Positions 45,382 to 53,988 of a stretch of DNA of 64,000 bases are shown piece after piece. Below the pieces are notes generated by a model. That model was not told where the DNA came from, made no database searches, and saw only the letters and a list, made by a program, of their open reading frames with translations. Source of the DNA: UBA6912 sp963792895 (GTDB lineage Bacteria; Actinomycetota; Acidimicrobiia; Spongiisociales; UBA5794); the NCBI GenBank assembly GCA_963792895.1, contig CAWBYA010000002.1, positions 1 to 64,000 on the forward strand, read 5' to 3'. Numbering within the stretch: the stretch's first letter is position 1; each line of letters starts with the position of its first letter. The translations under genes were made by a program, and so were the position numbers.

Positions 45382-47178
45382 ATGTCAACACCCGCTGGGT
45401 ACACCGCGCTTGGCGGCGCACGACCAGGAAGGCGACGTCGCCTTCTTGCGCTCGTAGCCGCCTTTGCGATCGCCATGACGTCGCTTGCGCTCTTGGCGCA
45501 ACCGGCAACCGCTGCGAAACCGAATCCACGAGGGCAGCTGGTGGATCTCCAACTGCTCGCCTTCAACGACTACCACGGTCATCTCGAGGCGAGCACGCCC
45601 GGCACCGTCGCAGACGTCCCCGCCGGAGGCGCCGAATACCTCGCCGCCCTGCTGCGGAAGCTCGAGCGGGGCAACCGGCGCACCCTCATCGTGGCTGCCG
45701 GTGATCTGATCGGCGGCTCACCGGCGTTCTCCGGTCTCTTCCACGACGAACCGTCCGTGGAGTCGCTCAACGCAATGGGCCTCGATGTGTCTGGCGTCGG
45801 CAACCACGAGTTCGACGAAGGCATCACCGAACTGCTCCGTATGCAAGACGGTGGATGCCACCCCGTCGACGGCTGCTATTTCCCGGATGAGCCGTACGCA
45901 GGTGCCGACTTCCAGTGGCTCGCGGCCAACGTCGTCAACGAACAGACAGGGGAGACACCCCTGCCGCCCTACTGGATCAAGAAGGTCGGGACGGTCCCCG
46001 TCGCCTTCATCGGCATGACGCTCGAGGCAACCGACACCCTGGTCGCCGCCTCCGGGATCCAGGGATGGGACTTCCTCGACGAGGCCGAGACCGCAAATGC
46101 GCTCGTGCCGATCCTGAAGGCGCAAGGTGTGGAGACCATCGTCGTGCTGCTGCACGAGGGTGGCTCGCAGACGCCCCCTCCAGGTGACGTCAACGCATGC
46201 GTAGGAATCACGGGGCCCATCGTCGCCATCAACAGCGCACTTGATCCGGAAATCGACGCAGTGATCACAGGCCACACGCATCTGCCCTACAACTGTGTGC
46301 TGCCGGACCCGGACGGCCATCCCCGCATAGTCACGAGTGCCTACTCGTTCGGGCGGGTCGTCTCGGAGATCCACCTCATCCTCGACACGCGCACTGGGGA
46401 CGTGCGGCGCAATCTCAGCTCCGCCACCAACCACGTCGTGGATCAGACAGCCTTGCGTGCCGACGGGACGCAAACGGCGATCATCGAGAAGTGGCAACCG
46501 CTGTTCGATGAGGCTGGAAACGATCCCGTCGGGACCATCACTGCCGACATCAATCGTGGCGGCGATCCGCCGGGTGACGATCGCGGCGTCGAGTCCGCGG
46601 CTGGCAACCTGGTTGCGGATGCCCAGCTGTGGGCAACCTCATCCAGCTTCGCGGACGTTGCCTTCATGAACCCAGGCGGTGTTCGGTCGGACCTGACCTA
46701 TGCCGAGTCGGATGAAGAAGGCGACGGCGTCGTCACGTTCGGCGAGGCGTTCACGTTCCAGCCGTTCGGCAACACGCTGCTCACGATGGAGATGACTGGG
46801 GATCAGATCATCTCGGTGCTCGAGGAGCAGTGCCAGCCCGCCGGTTCGAGCCGTCCGTTCCTGCATCTCGGCGTGTCGGAGGGCTTCACCTACGACCTCG
46901 CCAAGAGCTTCTCGGTCGATGCTGACGGCGTCACGAACTGCGACTCGGTGACGATCAGCAACGTGCAGCTGAACGGGGAAGATCTTGACCCGGCAGGCAC
47001 GTACAACGTGACCGTGAACAACTTCCTCGCAGACGGCGGGGACAACTTCGGCACCCTTGCCGAGGTCACGAGCCCGAGGCTGGACGGCGGTAACGATCTG
47101 ACGGCCCTCATCGGCTACCTCGGAGCGTTCAGCCCGGTGTCGCCCCCGAGCACCGATCGAGTCAACGAACTCGACTGA
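45382..47178 (+). CDS. Secreted bifunctional metallophosphatase/5'-nucleotidase
   Basis: A 598-residue exported enzyme; GGAGGGGG lies just upstream of the ATG. The signal peptide has RRRRLLALVAAFAIAMTSLA and ends near QPATAA. The N-terminal metallophosphatase domain holds the dimetal motifs FNDYHGHLE, GDLIGGSP, GNHEFDEG and GHTHLP; the C-terminal 5'-nucleotidase domain (~400-590) has MNPGGVRSDL, FQPFGNTLL and VNNFLADGGDNF. It releases phosphate from extracellular nucleotides or cyclic nucleotides. A strong hairpin follows the stop. Confidence 0.92.
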   Translation: MSTPAGYTALGGARPGRRRRLLALVAAFAIAMTSLALLAQPATAAKPNPRGQLVDLQLLAFNDYHGHLEASTPGTVADVPAGGAEYLAALLRKLERGNRRTLIVAAGDLIGGSPAFSGLFHDEPSVESLNAMGLDVSGVGNHEFDEGITELLRMQDGGCHPVDGCYFPDEPYAGADFQWLAANVVNEQTGETPLPPYWIKKVGTVPVAFIGMTLEATDTLVAASGIQGWDFLDEAETANALVPILKAQGVETIVVLLHEGGSQTPPPGDVNACVGITGPIVAINSALDPEIDAVITGHTHLPYNCVLPDPDGHPRIVTSAYSFGRVVSEIHLILDTRTGDVRRNLSSATNHVVDQTALRADGTQTAIIEKWQPLFDEAGNDPVGTITADINRGGDPPGDDRGVESAAGNLVADAQLWATSSSFADVAFMNPGGVRSDLTYAESDEEGDGVVTFGEAFTFQPFGNTLLTMEMTGDQIISVLEEQCQPAGSSRPFLHLGVSEGFTYDLAKSFSVDADGVTNCDSVTISNVQLNGEDLDPAGTYNVTVNNFLADGGDNFGTLAEVTSPRLDGGNDLTALIGYLGAFSPVSPPSTDRVNELD

Positions 47179-47196
47179 CCGAATCCGATGGCTGCC

Positions 47197-47223
47197 GGGC
47201 CCGACCCCTCGCGGGTCGGGCCC
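47197..47223 (+). terminator. Hairpin terminator after the 5'-nucleotidase gene
   Basis: GGGCCCGACCC and GGGTCGGGCCC form a perfect 11-bp stem with loop CTCGC, 19 nt after the stop codon. There is no T tract, so it is a hairpin-type terminator as often seen in Actinobacteria. Confidence 0.7.
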
Positions 47224-47286
47224 AGCGTCGTATCGGCACGGACTCGAGTCCGCGCCCTCAGCAGGCGGGCGGGACGGACGTCCGCG

Positions 47287-47583
47287 TCATTTGCTGCGTC
47301 GTGAGCCCCCAAAGCCCCCGCCGAAGAGAATGCCCGCTCCGAGCACGAAGCCGAAGTCGTACCAGTTCCCGTTGTTGTGCACCTCGTAGAGGCTGACGTT
47401 GTCGGTGAACAGCGAGATGACGAACGTGACGGGAGAGATGATCCCCTGCCACAAGCCAAGCCAGAAGCCGGCCACGGCGGCGTCCGGTGCCGCCACTCCG
47501 ACCTCGGGGTTCGCTCCCGCAGCACAGGCGGCCAGGACGAGTGTCACCACCACCAGGACCACGGCGACTCTCACGCGTCTCAC
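47287..47583 (-). CDS. Small lipoprotein/membrane protein
   Basis: GGGAGGTCATA precedes GTG 47583, giving a 98-residue protein. VRRVRVAVVLVVVTLVLAAC is a lipoprotein signal with lipobox LAAC, and a second hydrophobic stretch (GFWLGLWQGIISPVTFVISLF) could cross or lie on the membrane. The tail is Gly-rich with GFVLGAGILFGGGFGGSRR. Family not recognised. It is convergent with the nucleotidase terminator and divergent from the CapA gene. Confidence 0.7.
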   Translation of the reverse strand: MRRVRVAVVLVVVTLVLAACAAGANPEVGVAAPDAAVAGFWLGLWQGIISPVTFVISLFTDNVSLYEVHNNGNWYDFGFVLGAGILFGGGFGGSRRSK

Positions 47584-47840
47584 TATGACCTCCCGTCTGT
47601 GGCGGACACGTTCACGATGCCTGGGAGACAGGTGATCCGTCTCGGGCCGTCGGTCACCGGCACCGCGCCGGGCGGACGCATGTGCCAGGCCGCATGTGAG
47701 CGTATCGGGTCGATGACCACACCGCAGCCGGAGATGGTTCGGTCGGCCCATGCCCCTGAACGCCGCCGGTCGGTAGCGTTGGCCGGAGCAGGTAGGCAAC
47801 CCCCGCCCTTTCTGGCCAGAGGGCACTCCGGAGCATCCTC

Positions 47841-50323
47841 ATGCTCGGCACCTCGAGTCGCGACGTTCTCGGCTTCCGCCGCCACCTCGGCGCGCTCCGG
47901 ATCGCAGTGGCGGCAGTCGCGCTCGGTGTGGTCGGCACTGCTTGCAGTGCGGGTACGACCGTGCAGCCTTTGCCTGCTGGTGCGACGCCGGGGCCGACTG
48001 TCCCTCCGCTCGCGGCCGACTACCTACGCCCCTCAGTGCCGGTCACGCTGACGCTCTATGACGAATCCGGGACCCCGATCTCCGGTGCACGAGCGATGCT
48101 CGGCGACGCGGCCGTCGTGGCCGAAATCCGACGGCACGATCATCTTGGCGGTGGACCAACCCGTACTGGCGATCGTCGAAGCCGAGGGCTACCTCCCGGA
48201 GCCGATCGTCGTCACCCCCGAGATGGGCCCGGAGATCGGCATTCGTCTCTTCGGCCGCACCGCAGCCGACGGAACCGAGAGGGTCGCGCTCCATTTCGGG
48301 GGCGATTTCATGATGGGCCGCCGCTACCTCGACTCGCTCGGCGGCACCGCTCGCGTGGTCGACGGTGACGGCGGCGCCAGCGCCCGACAGGTCGTTGCCG
48401 CCGTTGCTCCGCTCTTCGCTGCCGCAGATATCTCGAGCGTCAACTTCGAGTCGGTGATCGGTGACCTCCCAGAAGACGCCGCCTATCCGGGAAAGCGCTT
48501 CCTGCTGCAGTCGCCGCCCGTCGCCGTCGCTGCGCTCGACGAGCTCGGGGTCGACGTCGCCACCTTGGGCAACAACCACATCAACGACTGGCAGGCCGAT
48601 GGTCTCGCATCAACAGTTGCCGCACTCGCCGTCAGCCCAGATTGCAGCTCCGGGCGCCGGCCTCGATGACGAAGAGGCCCGGCGGCCTGCGCTGCTCCGC
48701 GCAGGCGGGATCGACGTCGGGTTTCTCTCCTACACCACGGTGACGGGAGATTTCGTCAACGACAGCCTGCCGGTCTCGGGCGACCCCATTCCGGCCGGCG
48801 TGGCCTCTTCCGAGGAATGGCAGTACGAAGCTCGGCCCTTCCGCTTCGTAGCGGGTGACGGCGCCGAGCCGCTGGACGCCGGAGCGTATCGAGCGGGCGA
48901 CGCGTGGCGCGCCTACTCCTCAGCGGAACCCGACCTCACGGACGCCGTGCGGGACGAGCTCTGGAGGGCCTTGACGGTCGCAGATGCGTTTCCGGAACTG
49001 CAGGACTGGGTGGCCCGTCGCGGCCACGGGGGTGCTGCGCTCTTCCGGTCGGGCAGTGTCGCCGAGGACGTTGCGGCGCTTCGCAACCAAGGGGCCGACC
49101 TCGTCGTCGTCCAGATCCACGGGGGATTCCAATTCGCCGAGGTCGCATCGGAGTTCTTCGCCCGGGCGGCCAGGGCTTCCGTGGATGCCGGCGCCGACCT
49201 CGTCGTTGGCCACCATCCCCACGTGCTCCAGGGGGCCGAGTGGTACAACGACACGTTGATCGCGCACAGCCTGGGCAACTTCGTCTTCGATCAGGATTTC
49301 CTTGCCACGTTCCCGAGCGTCGTCCTGCGGACGGTATTCGAAGCGGACCAACTGCTGGAGGCCAAGCTCTACCCGGTGGTTCTCGATCAGTACCGGCCGG
49401 AGCCTGCGAGCGGTGACGCCGGACGTCGGATCCTGCGCATGGTCGCAGAGCGGTCCGCGGCGGATGCAGCGACCGTTCGCCTCCCAGACGCTTCCATCGG
49501 CGTCATACCGGAATCGCCACCGCCTGGCGTGGTGCGGGCCGGTCTCATCGTCGAGAACGGAGCGGCAACCATCGTCGCGGCCGGCATCCCCGCCACGAGC
49601 ATCCTCCCTTCGAACGACCCCGATGGGATCACCATGATCAGCGGCGACGGGCTGGTCGAGGTTCCCGACGATCCCGAGGTGCTCATCGGGCGGGATCTGT
49701 TCGGCTGGGGTTCGTTCGAGGACGTCGAGGCCGATGCGCAACGCGCAGGCGGCGTCCAGTGGTCTCTCGCTGCCGACGGGCCCGTGCAGGTGAGGACGGC
49801 GGAGCGTGCCCCCTCAGGCAACTCCTACCTCGAGTTCGACGCCCGCGCCCCCGCCGGCAATCTCCTGGCACGACCCGTGGCTCGTGTCGTCCCGAGCCTG
49901 CATCGCCGTTACGACGACAATGGCCTGCCACTCGACGCTGCGGCGGAGTTCTCGATCATCGCAACGGTCAGGGTCGAGGGAGAGGGGCAACCTTTCATTC
50001 GTCTGGACGGCTACAGGTTCGTCGACACAGATCCGACGCGGGACCCGGAGTCGACTCTCCTCATGCGCCTCCAGCTCGCGCTCGATGTTGCCCCGGACGG
50101 GGAATGGCATCGCGTGGTCGTCGACTTGCCCGCCGATGTGCTCCAGCAGGGCGCCGGAGCGGTGAACTCGATCATGTTCTACCTCGGCGTCGCAGAAGCC
50201 ACGACCCGTTCGGCGATTGTTGGTGTCGATGACCTGGCATTCGTGGAGTGGCGAGCGGCGGCATCGTGGGTTCCCGGCACTCCGATCGCAGCCGACTTCC
50301 TCCGCACCTCACCGCTCGGCTGA
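47841..50323 (+). CDS. CapA/PgsA-type metallophosphatase-fold lipoprotein (two frameshifts)
   Basis: The N-terminus (ALRIAVAAVALGVVGTAC) ends in a lipobox. After a first frame change near 48110 comes the PGA_cap (PF09587) domain: HFGGDFMMGRRYLD, VNFESVIGD, LGNNHINDW; after a second near 48640 it continues with GFLSYTTV, VVQIHGGFQFAE, VVGHHPHVLQGAEW and AHSLGNFVFDQ. These are the conserved His and Asp residues of capsule/poly-gamma-glutamate synthesis proteins. A C-terminal ~250-residue extension is likely a carbohydrate-binding-like beta domain. Joined length is ~825 residues. No other capsule genes are adjacent. Confidence 0.8.
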
Positions 50324-50446
50324 GATTCCTCCGCCGGCAGGTCAGAGCACTTCGACGTTCTGCACGGGGGCTCAACCTCGATGGTCTCGTGCCTTGTGCC
50401 CGTCTCTCGGGGGACCTTCGGCCCGAGGACGCGGCAACCGAGATCA

Positions 50447-50461
50447 TTAGTCTCGCCATAA
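50447..50461. promoter_or_regulatory. Candidate DtxR-type operator upstream of the feo operon
   Basis: TTAGTCTCGCCATAA is an imperfect inverted repeat (TTA...TAA ends) in an AT-richer patch 25 bp before the dtxR ATG. It resembles iron-regulator boxes only loosely. The position fits autoregulation. Confidence 0.25.
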
Positions 50462-50485
50462 AACAAGCGTCCGGATTCCACAGCC

Positions 50486-51169
50486 ATGCCAGAACACTCG
50501 TCCGCCGTTGCCCAGCCGGCCACCTCCGAGTCTGAGGAGATGTACCTCATCACGACGGCGCGTGCCATCGAGGAAGGCGTTCGTGAGCCCGTTCCGGTGT
50601 CGCGCATCGCTGCAGACCTCGGTGTGTCTGCGGTGTCGGCCAACCAGATGATCCGGAAGCTCGAAGCACGCGGGCTCATGCAGTACGAGCCCTACAAGGG
50701 TGCGTCGCTCACCGAGGACGGACGGCGCATCGCCTTGTCGATTCTCCGCAGGCGGCGCTTGTGGGGCGTCTTCCTCTTCGACCACCTCGGCTTGTCGGCG
50801 GCGCGTGCAGACGAGGTCGCATGCGACATGGAGCACATCACTCCCGATGACGTCGCCGATCTCCTCAACGAGTACCTCGGCGACCCGGCGGTTGGGCCCA
50901 ACGGCCGGCCCATTCCTCACGACGGCTCGATGCCCCGGCCGGCTGCGCACCCGCTCGCCGAGAGCCACGTCGGCGTCCCGCTCGTCGTGTCTGCGGTCAC
51001 GGCCCCCGAGACGGCGGCAGCGTACCTGCGCGACCAGGGAGTCGTCGCAGGTGCTCGCGTCGAACTCGTCGCCATAGCAGCAGACGGATCAGCGTTGCTG
51101 TCTGCCGCCGCAGCCAGCATTCGCCTCACGGCCGCTGCCGCCGCCTGGGTGCTCGTGGAGGCCACGTGA
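50486..51169 (+). CDS. DtxR/IdeR-family metal-dependent regulator with C-terminal FeoA-like domain
   Basis: A 227-residue protein. An N-terminal winged helix (VSRIAADLGVSAVSANQMIR) and a dimerisation region with CDMEH at 113-117, equal to the metal-binding Cys-x-x-Glu-His of DtxR, are followed by GLSAARADE before it and ITPDDVADLLNEYLG after it. Residues ~150-227 form an SH3-like FeoA domain (PLVVSAV ... AAAWVLVEAT). It likely represses this operon when Fe2+ is present. Its stop overlaps the feoA GTG by 4 bp. Confidence 0.9.
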   Translation: MPEHSSAVAQPATSESEEMYLITTARAIEEGVREPVPVSRIAADLGVSAVSANQMIRKLEARGLMQYEPYKGASLTEDGRRIALSILRRRRLWGVFLFDHLGLSAARADEVACDMEHITPDDVADLLNEYLGDPAVGPNGRPIPHDGSMPRPAAHPLAESHVGVPLVVSAVTAPETAAAYLRDQGVVAGARVELVAIAADGSALLSAAAASIRLTAAAAAWVLVEAT

Positions 51170-51408
51170 GCTTGCCCGCAACGCTGGCGGACCTGCCCGT
51201 GGGGTCGAGCGCCGTCGTCGTGGGATACGTGGATGGCGCCGCCGTCGGGCGGCGCTTCCTCGACATGGGCCTCGTCCCAGGGACGCGCGTCACCCATCTG
51301 CGGTCCGCCCCGCTCGGGGATCCGGGCGCATACGCCGTTCGTAGCGCCCGACTGGCAGTTCGCACCCGCGATGCCGCCTGCGTTCTCGTCGAGGTGGTCG
51401 GAGGATGA
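51166..51408 (+). CDS. feoA: Ferrous iron transport protein A
   Basis: An 80-residue SH3-like protein from GTG 51166. RRFLDMGLVPGTRVTHL is the FeoA signature, followed by APLGDPGAYAVRSARLAVR and ACVLVEVVG. It is thought to help FeoB function on the cytoplasmic side. It overlaps the genes on both sides by 4 bp. Confidence 0.9.
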   Translation: MSLPATLADLPVGSSAVVVGYVDGAAVGRRFLDMGLVPGTRVTHLRSAPLGDPGAYAVRSARLAVRTRDAACVLVEVVGG

Positions 51409-51911
51409 CTTCCGTGGTTGCGCTCGCCGGCAATCCGAACACCGGCAAGTCGTCGATCTTCAATGCGCTGACCGGCTCACACCAGCACGTCGGCAACTGG
51501 CCCGGCAAGACGGTGGCCAAGCACGAAGGGCTGCTTCGGATCAACGGCGAGGAGTATCGCGTCGTCGATCTCCCCGGCACCTACAGCCTGCATACGATCT
51601 CACCGGAAGAAGCGATTGCTCGGGACTACCTCGTGTCCCGCCAGGCGGGCGTGGTCATCATCGTCCTCGATGCGGCAAACCTCGAGCGCAATCTCTACCT
51701 GGCAACCCAGATTCTCGAGATGGGCTGTCCCTCGGTCGTAGCGTTGAACATGGTGGACGTGGCTGCCCGGCGTGGAGAACGCATCGACGTTGCGTGTCTT
51801 GCCGCTCGACTCGGCGCCCCCGTTGTCACCACCGTCGCACGCACCGGAGAGGGAATCGACGGGCTCGGAGCAGCGATCGTGAGGGCTCGTGGTGCGGAGC
51901 CGGCGGCATGA
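51405..51911 (+). CDS. feoB: FeoB GTPase domain encoded as a separate protein
   Basis: A 168-residue G protein: G1 LAGNPNTGKSSIFNALTG, G2 around WPGKTVAKHEG, G3 DLPGTYSL, G4 NMVD. This is exactly the N-terminal GTPase of FeoB, but the frame ends at 51911 and the membrane part starts in another frame at 51908. The ATGA overlap equals those at every other junction in this operon, which argues for a genuine split rather than a sequencing indel. The two proteins would assemble to drive Fe2+ uptake. Confidence 0.9.
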   Translation: MTSVVALAGNPNTGKSSIFNALTGSHQHVGNWPGKTVAKHEGLLRINGEEYRVVDLPGTYSLHTISPEEAIARDYLVSRQAGVVIIVLDAANLERNLYLATQILEMGCPSVVALNMVDVAARRGERIDVACLAARLGAPVVTTVARTGEGIDGLGAAIVRARGAEPAA

Positions 51912-53608
51912 GCCTGCTCCGCATCGACTACGGGCCGGTTGAAGCAGCCATTGCCGGCGTCGAGGAGGCCATCGACAGCATCCCTGCGGTCTCCACACGT
52001 CTTCCCAAGCGCTGGCTCGCCGTTGCGCTGGTCGACGGTGACGAGGCAGCGGCCGCGCTGGTGCGGCAGCATCCGGGTGGGGCGGCGGTCGTTGATGCCG
52101 CGGACGCGGCACGCCGGCGTCTCTGCGACGAGCTCGGGCCGAGCTCGGTGACGGCCATTGCGGCCGCCCGCTACGACTGGATCAACTGCGTTGTTGCCGA
52201 AGTGGTGGAGCGGCCCGGCGGCGACACCCGCACGCTCACCGACAGGATCGACGCCGTGGCCACGAACCGCTGGCTTGGAATCCCGATCTTCCTCGCTGCC
52301 ATGTGGGTGGTCTTCAAGCTCACCACGGACGTAGCGGCGGTGTTCATGGGCTGGATCGGTGAGGCTGCCGCAGGGCCCGTCGCCAACTTTGCTGCACGAC
52401 TGCTCGGGGTCGTCGGGCTCAGCGGCTCATGGGTCGAGTCACTCGTTGTCGACGGCGTGATCGCAGGTGTCGGTGCGGTGCTCTCCTTCATCCCGATCCT
52501 GTTGCTGCTCTTCGTTGCGCTGGCCGTTCTCGAGGACACCGGATACATGGCCCGCGCCGCCTTCGTCATGGACAGGGTCATGGGAGGTGTCGGTCTCCCA
52601 GGCAAGGCCTTCCTCCCGATGCTCGTCGGCTTTGGGTGCACCGTGCCCGCCATCTACGCGACGCGCACCCTCGAGCACCGGCGCGATCGCGTGCTCACCG
52701 GGCTGCTCGTCCCCTTCATGAGTTGCGGCGCCCGCCTGCCCGTGTACGTGTTGATGGCTTCGGCGTTCTTCGCGACTTCCGCCGGTACAGCCGTGTTCCT
52801 CATGTACCTGCTCGGGATCGTCGTTGCGCTCATCGTCGGTGCGATCCTGCGCCGCACCGTGCTCCGCGGCGAGCCGTCGCCGCCGGCGATCATGGAACTG
52901 CCGCCGTACCGGATGCCAACCCGGCGTTCCATGGGGCTCCACACCTGGGGACGGATGAAGGCCTTCCTCCGCGACGCCGGCTCGATCATCCTCGTCGCAA
53001 GCGTCGTGGTGTGGGCCCTCATGGCGATCCCGGTCAGCGGAGCCGGGCGGTTCGCCGACACCGAGGTCGACGACTCGGCATTTGCGGCGGCTGCCGGCGC
53101 CGTGGCGCCGGCGCTCGGTCCCCTCGGCTTGGGGAGCTGGGAGGCGGCCGGCTCACTCATGAGCGGATTCGTTGCCAAGGAAGTGGTCGTGGGCACGCTG
53201 GGTCAGGTCTACGGAGTCGACGACTCCGGTGTCGCTCCGGATGCACCTGCCGGCACACCTCTCGACGATGTTGCGGCCGTCGCGCACGGTTTCGGCGGCG
53301 CCGTTGCCGGAACGCTGCCCCGCGCCGTGGGGGCAGACCCGACTCGTGACCAAGGAGATGTCGCCTCGGCAGGGCTCGCCGGTCGCATCCAGGCCGAGTT
53401 CGCAGCGAGCAGCGGGGGACACGGTGCTCTCGCAGGAGCCGCGTTCATGGTCTTCGTGCTCCTCTACACGCCATGTATCGCGGCGGCGGGGGCATCGCGT
53501 CGTGAATTGGGTGCACGATGGATGGGGCTGAGCATCGTGGGGCAGACCACCCTCGCATGGGTGATGGCTGCGCTCGTGTTTCAGGTCGGCAGGGCGGTTG
53601 GCTTGTGA
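51908..53608 (+). CDS. feoB: FeoB membrane permease domain as a separate protein
   Basis: A 566-residue protein beginning with LLRIDYGPVEAAIAGVEEAI, the helical linker (GDI-like) region that normally follows the GTPase, then about 8-10 membrane helices. The two Gate motifs are visible: SFIPILLLLFVALAVLEDTG with MLVGFGCTVPAIYATRTL, and FMSCGARLPVYVLMASAFF, plus GFVAKEVVVGTLGQVYG. The C-terminus FVLLYTPCIAA is also typical. An extended soluble loop (residues ~430-500, GVAPDAPAGTPLDD) is present. Lacks its own G domain. Confidence 0.92.
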   Translation: MSLLRIDYGPVEAAIAGVEEAIDSIPAVSTRLPKRWLAVALVDGDEAAAALVRQHPGGAAVVDAADAARRRLCDELGPSSVTAIAAARYDWINCVVAEVVERPGGDTRTLTDRIDAVATNRWLGIPIFLAAMWVVFKLTTDVAAVFMGWIGEAAAGPVANFAARLLGVVGLSGSWVESLVVDGVIAGVGAVLSFIPILLLLFVALAVLEDTGYMARAAFVMDRVMGGVGLPGKAFLPMLVGFGCTVPAIYATRTLEHRRDRVLTGLLVPFMSCGARLPVYVLMASAFFATSAGTAVFLMYLLGIVVALIVGAILRRTVLRGEPSPPAIMELPPYRMPTRRSMGLHTWGRMKAFLRDAGSIILVASVVVWALMAIPVSGAGRFADTEVDDSAFAAAAGAVAPALGPLGLGSWEAAGSLMSGFVAKEVVVGTLGQVYGVDDSGVAPDAPAGTPLDDVAAVAHGFGGAVAGTLPRAVGADPTRDQGDVASAGLAGRIQAEFAASSGGHGALAGAAFMVFVLLYTPCIAAAGASRRELGARWMGLSIVGQTTLAWVMAALVFQVGRAVGL

Positions 53609-53895
53609 CTGTGCTCGACCGCGTCGTTGCGGAGCTGCGCACTGTGCAGGGGCCGATCAGGATTGACGAGCTGGCCCGGCGGCTGTCTGTTCAGCCTTCG
53701 GCTCTGCGCGGCATGATCGACGTGCTGGTGGCGAAGCAGGTAGTGACCGTCCCCGCCACGACCGGGACGGAGGCAGCGTTCGCGTGTGGCTCGTCGTGCG
53801 GCAGCTCGTGCACCGGCCTCGAGGCTTGCGCCTTTGTCGCCCATGTCGGGTTCGCCCGTCCCGTCGTCATTGCCCGCCTCGGCGGCTTCGACTAG
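53605..53895 (+). CDS. FeoC-like winged-helix protein with four-Cys cluster
   Basis: A 96-residue protein from GTG 53605, overlapping feoB by 4 bp. Residues 1-50 are a small winged helix (GPIRIDELARRLSVQPSALR). Residues 61-75 hold CGSSCGSSCTGLEAC, with Cys at 61, 65, 69 and 75, a likely Fe-S or metal site; known FeoC proteins carry an oxygen-sensitive cluster in a similar place. It probably tunes FeoB stability or activity by iron or oxygen. Spacing differs from E. coli FeoC, so the exact cluster type is open. Confidence 0.75.
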   Translation: MTVLDRVVAELRTVQGPIRIDELARRLSVQPSALRGMIDVLVAKQVVTVPATTGTEAAFACGSSCGSSCTGLEACAFVAHVGFARPVVIARLGGFD

Positions 53896-53971
53896 GGATT
53901 GCCCGGGCGGCAGGGGATCGACGGCCTTGCGCCGGACGAAGACGTGCCGTCCGCTCTGGACCCTCGGGCGG

Positions 53972-53987
53972 GCCGGGCAGGCCCGGC
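53972..53987. terminator. Hairpin between convergent feo operon and BTAD-kinase gene
   Basis: GCCGGGC and GCCCGGC form a 7-bp stem around AG just before the stop of the minus-strand gene at 53989. It may serve transcription from both sides. Confidence 0.4.
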
Positions 53988-53988
53988 A

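Noticed and set aside
51405..53608. FeoB read as one protein broken by a sequencing indel
   Set aside because: The ATGA overlap at the break is the same as at the other four operon junctions and the second part starts with ATG in the natural linker region, so a true split is favoured. Not fully excluded.
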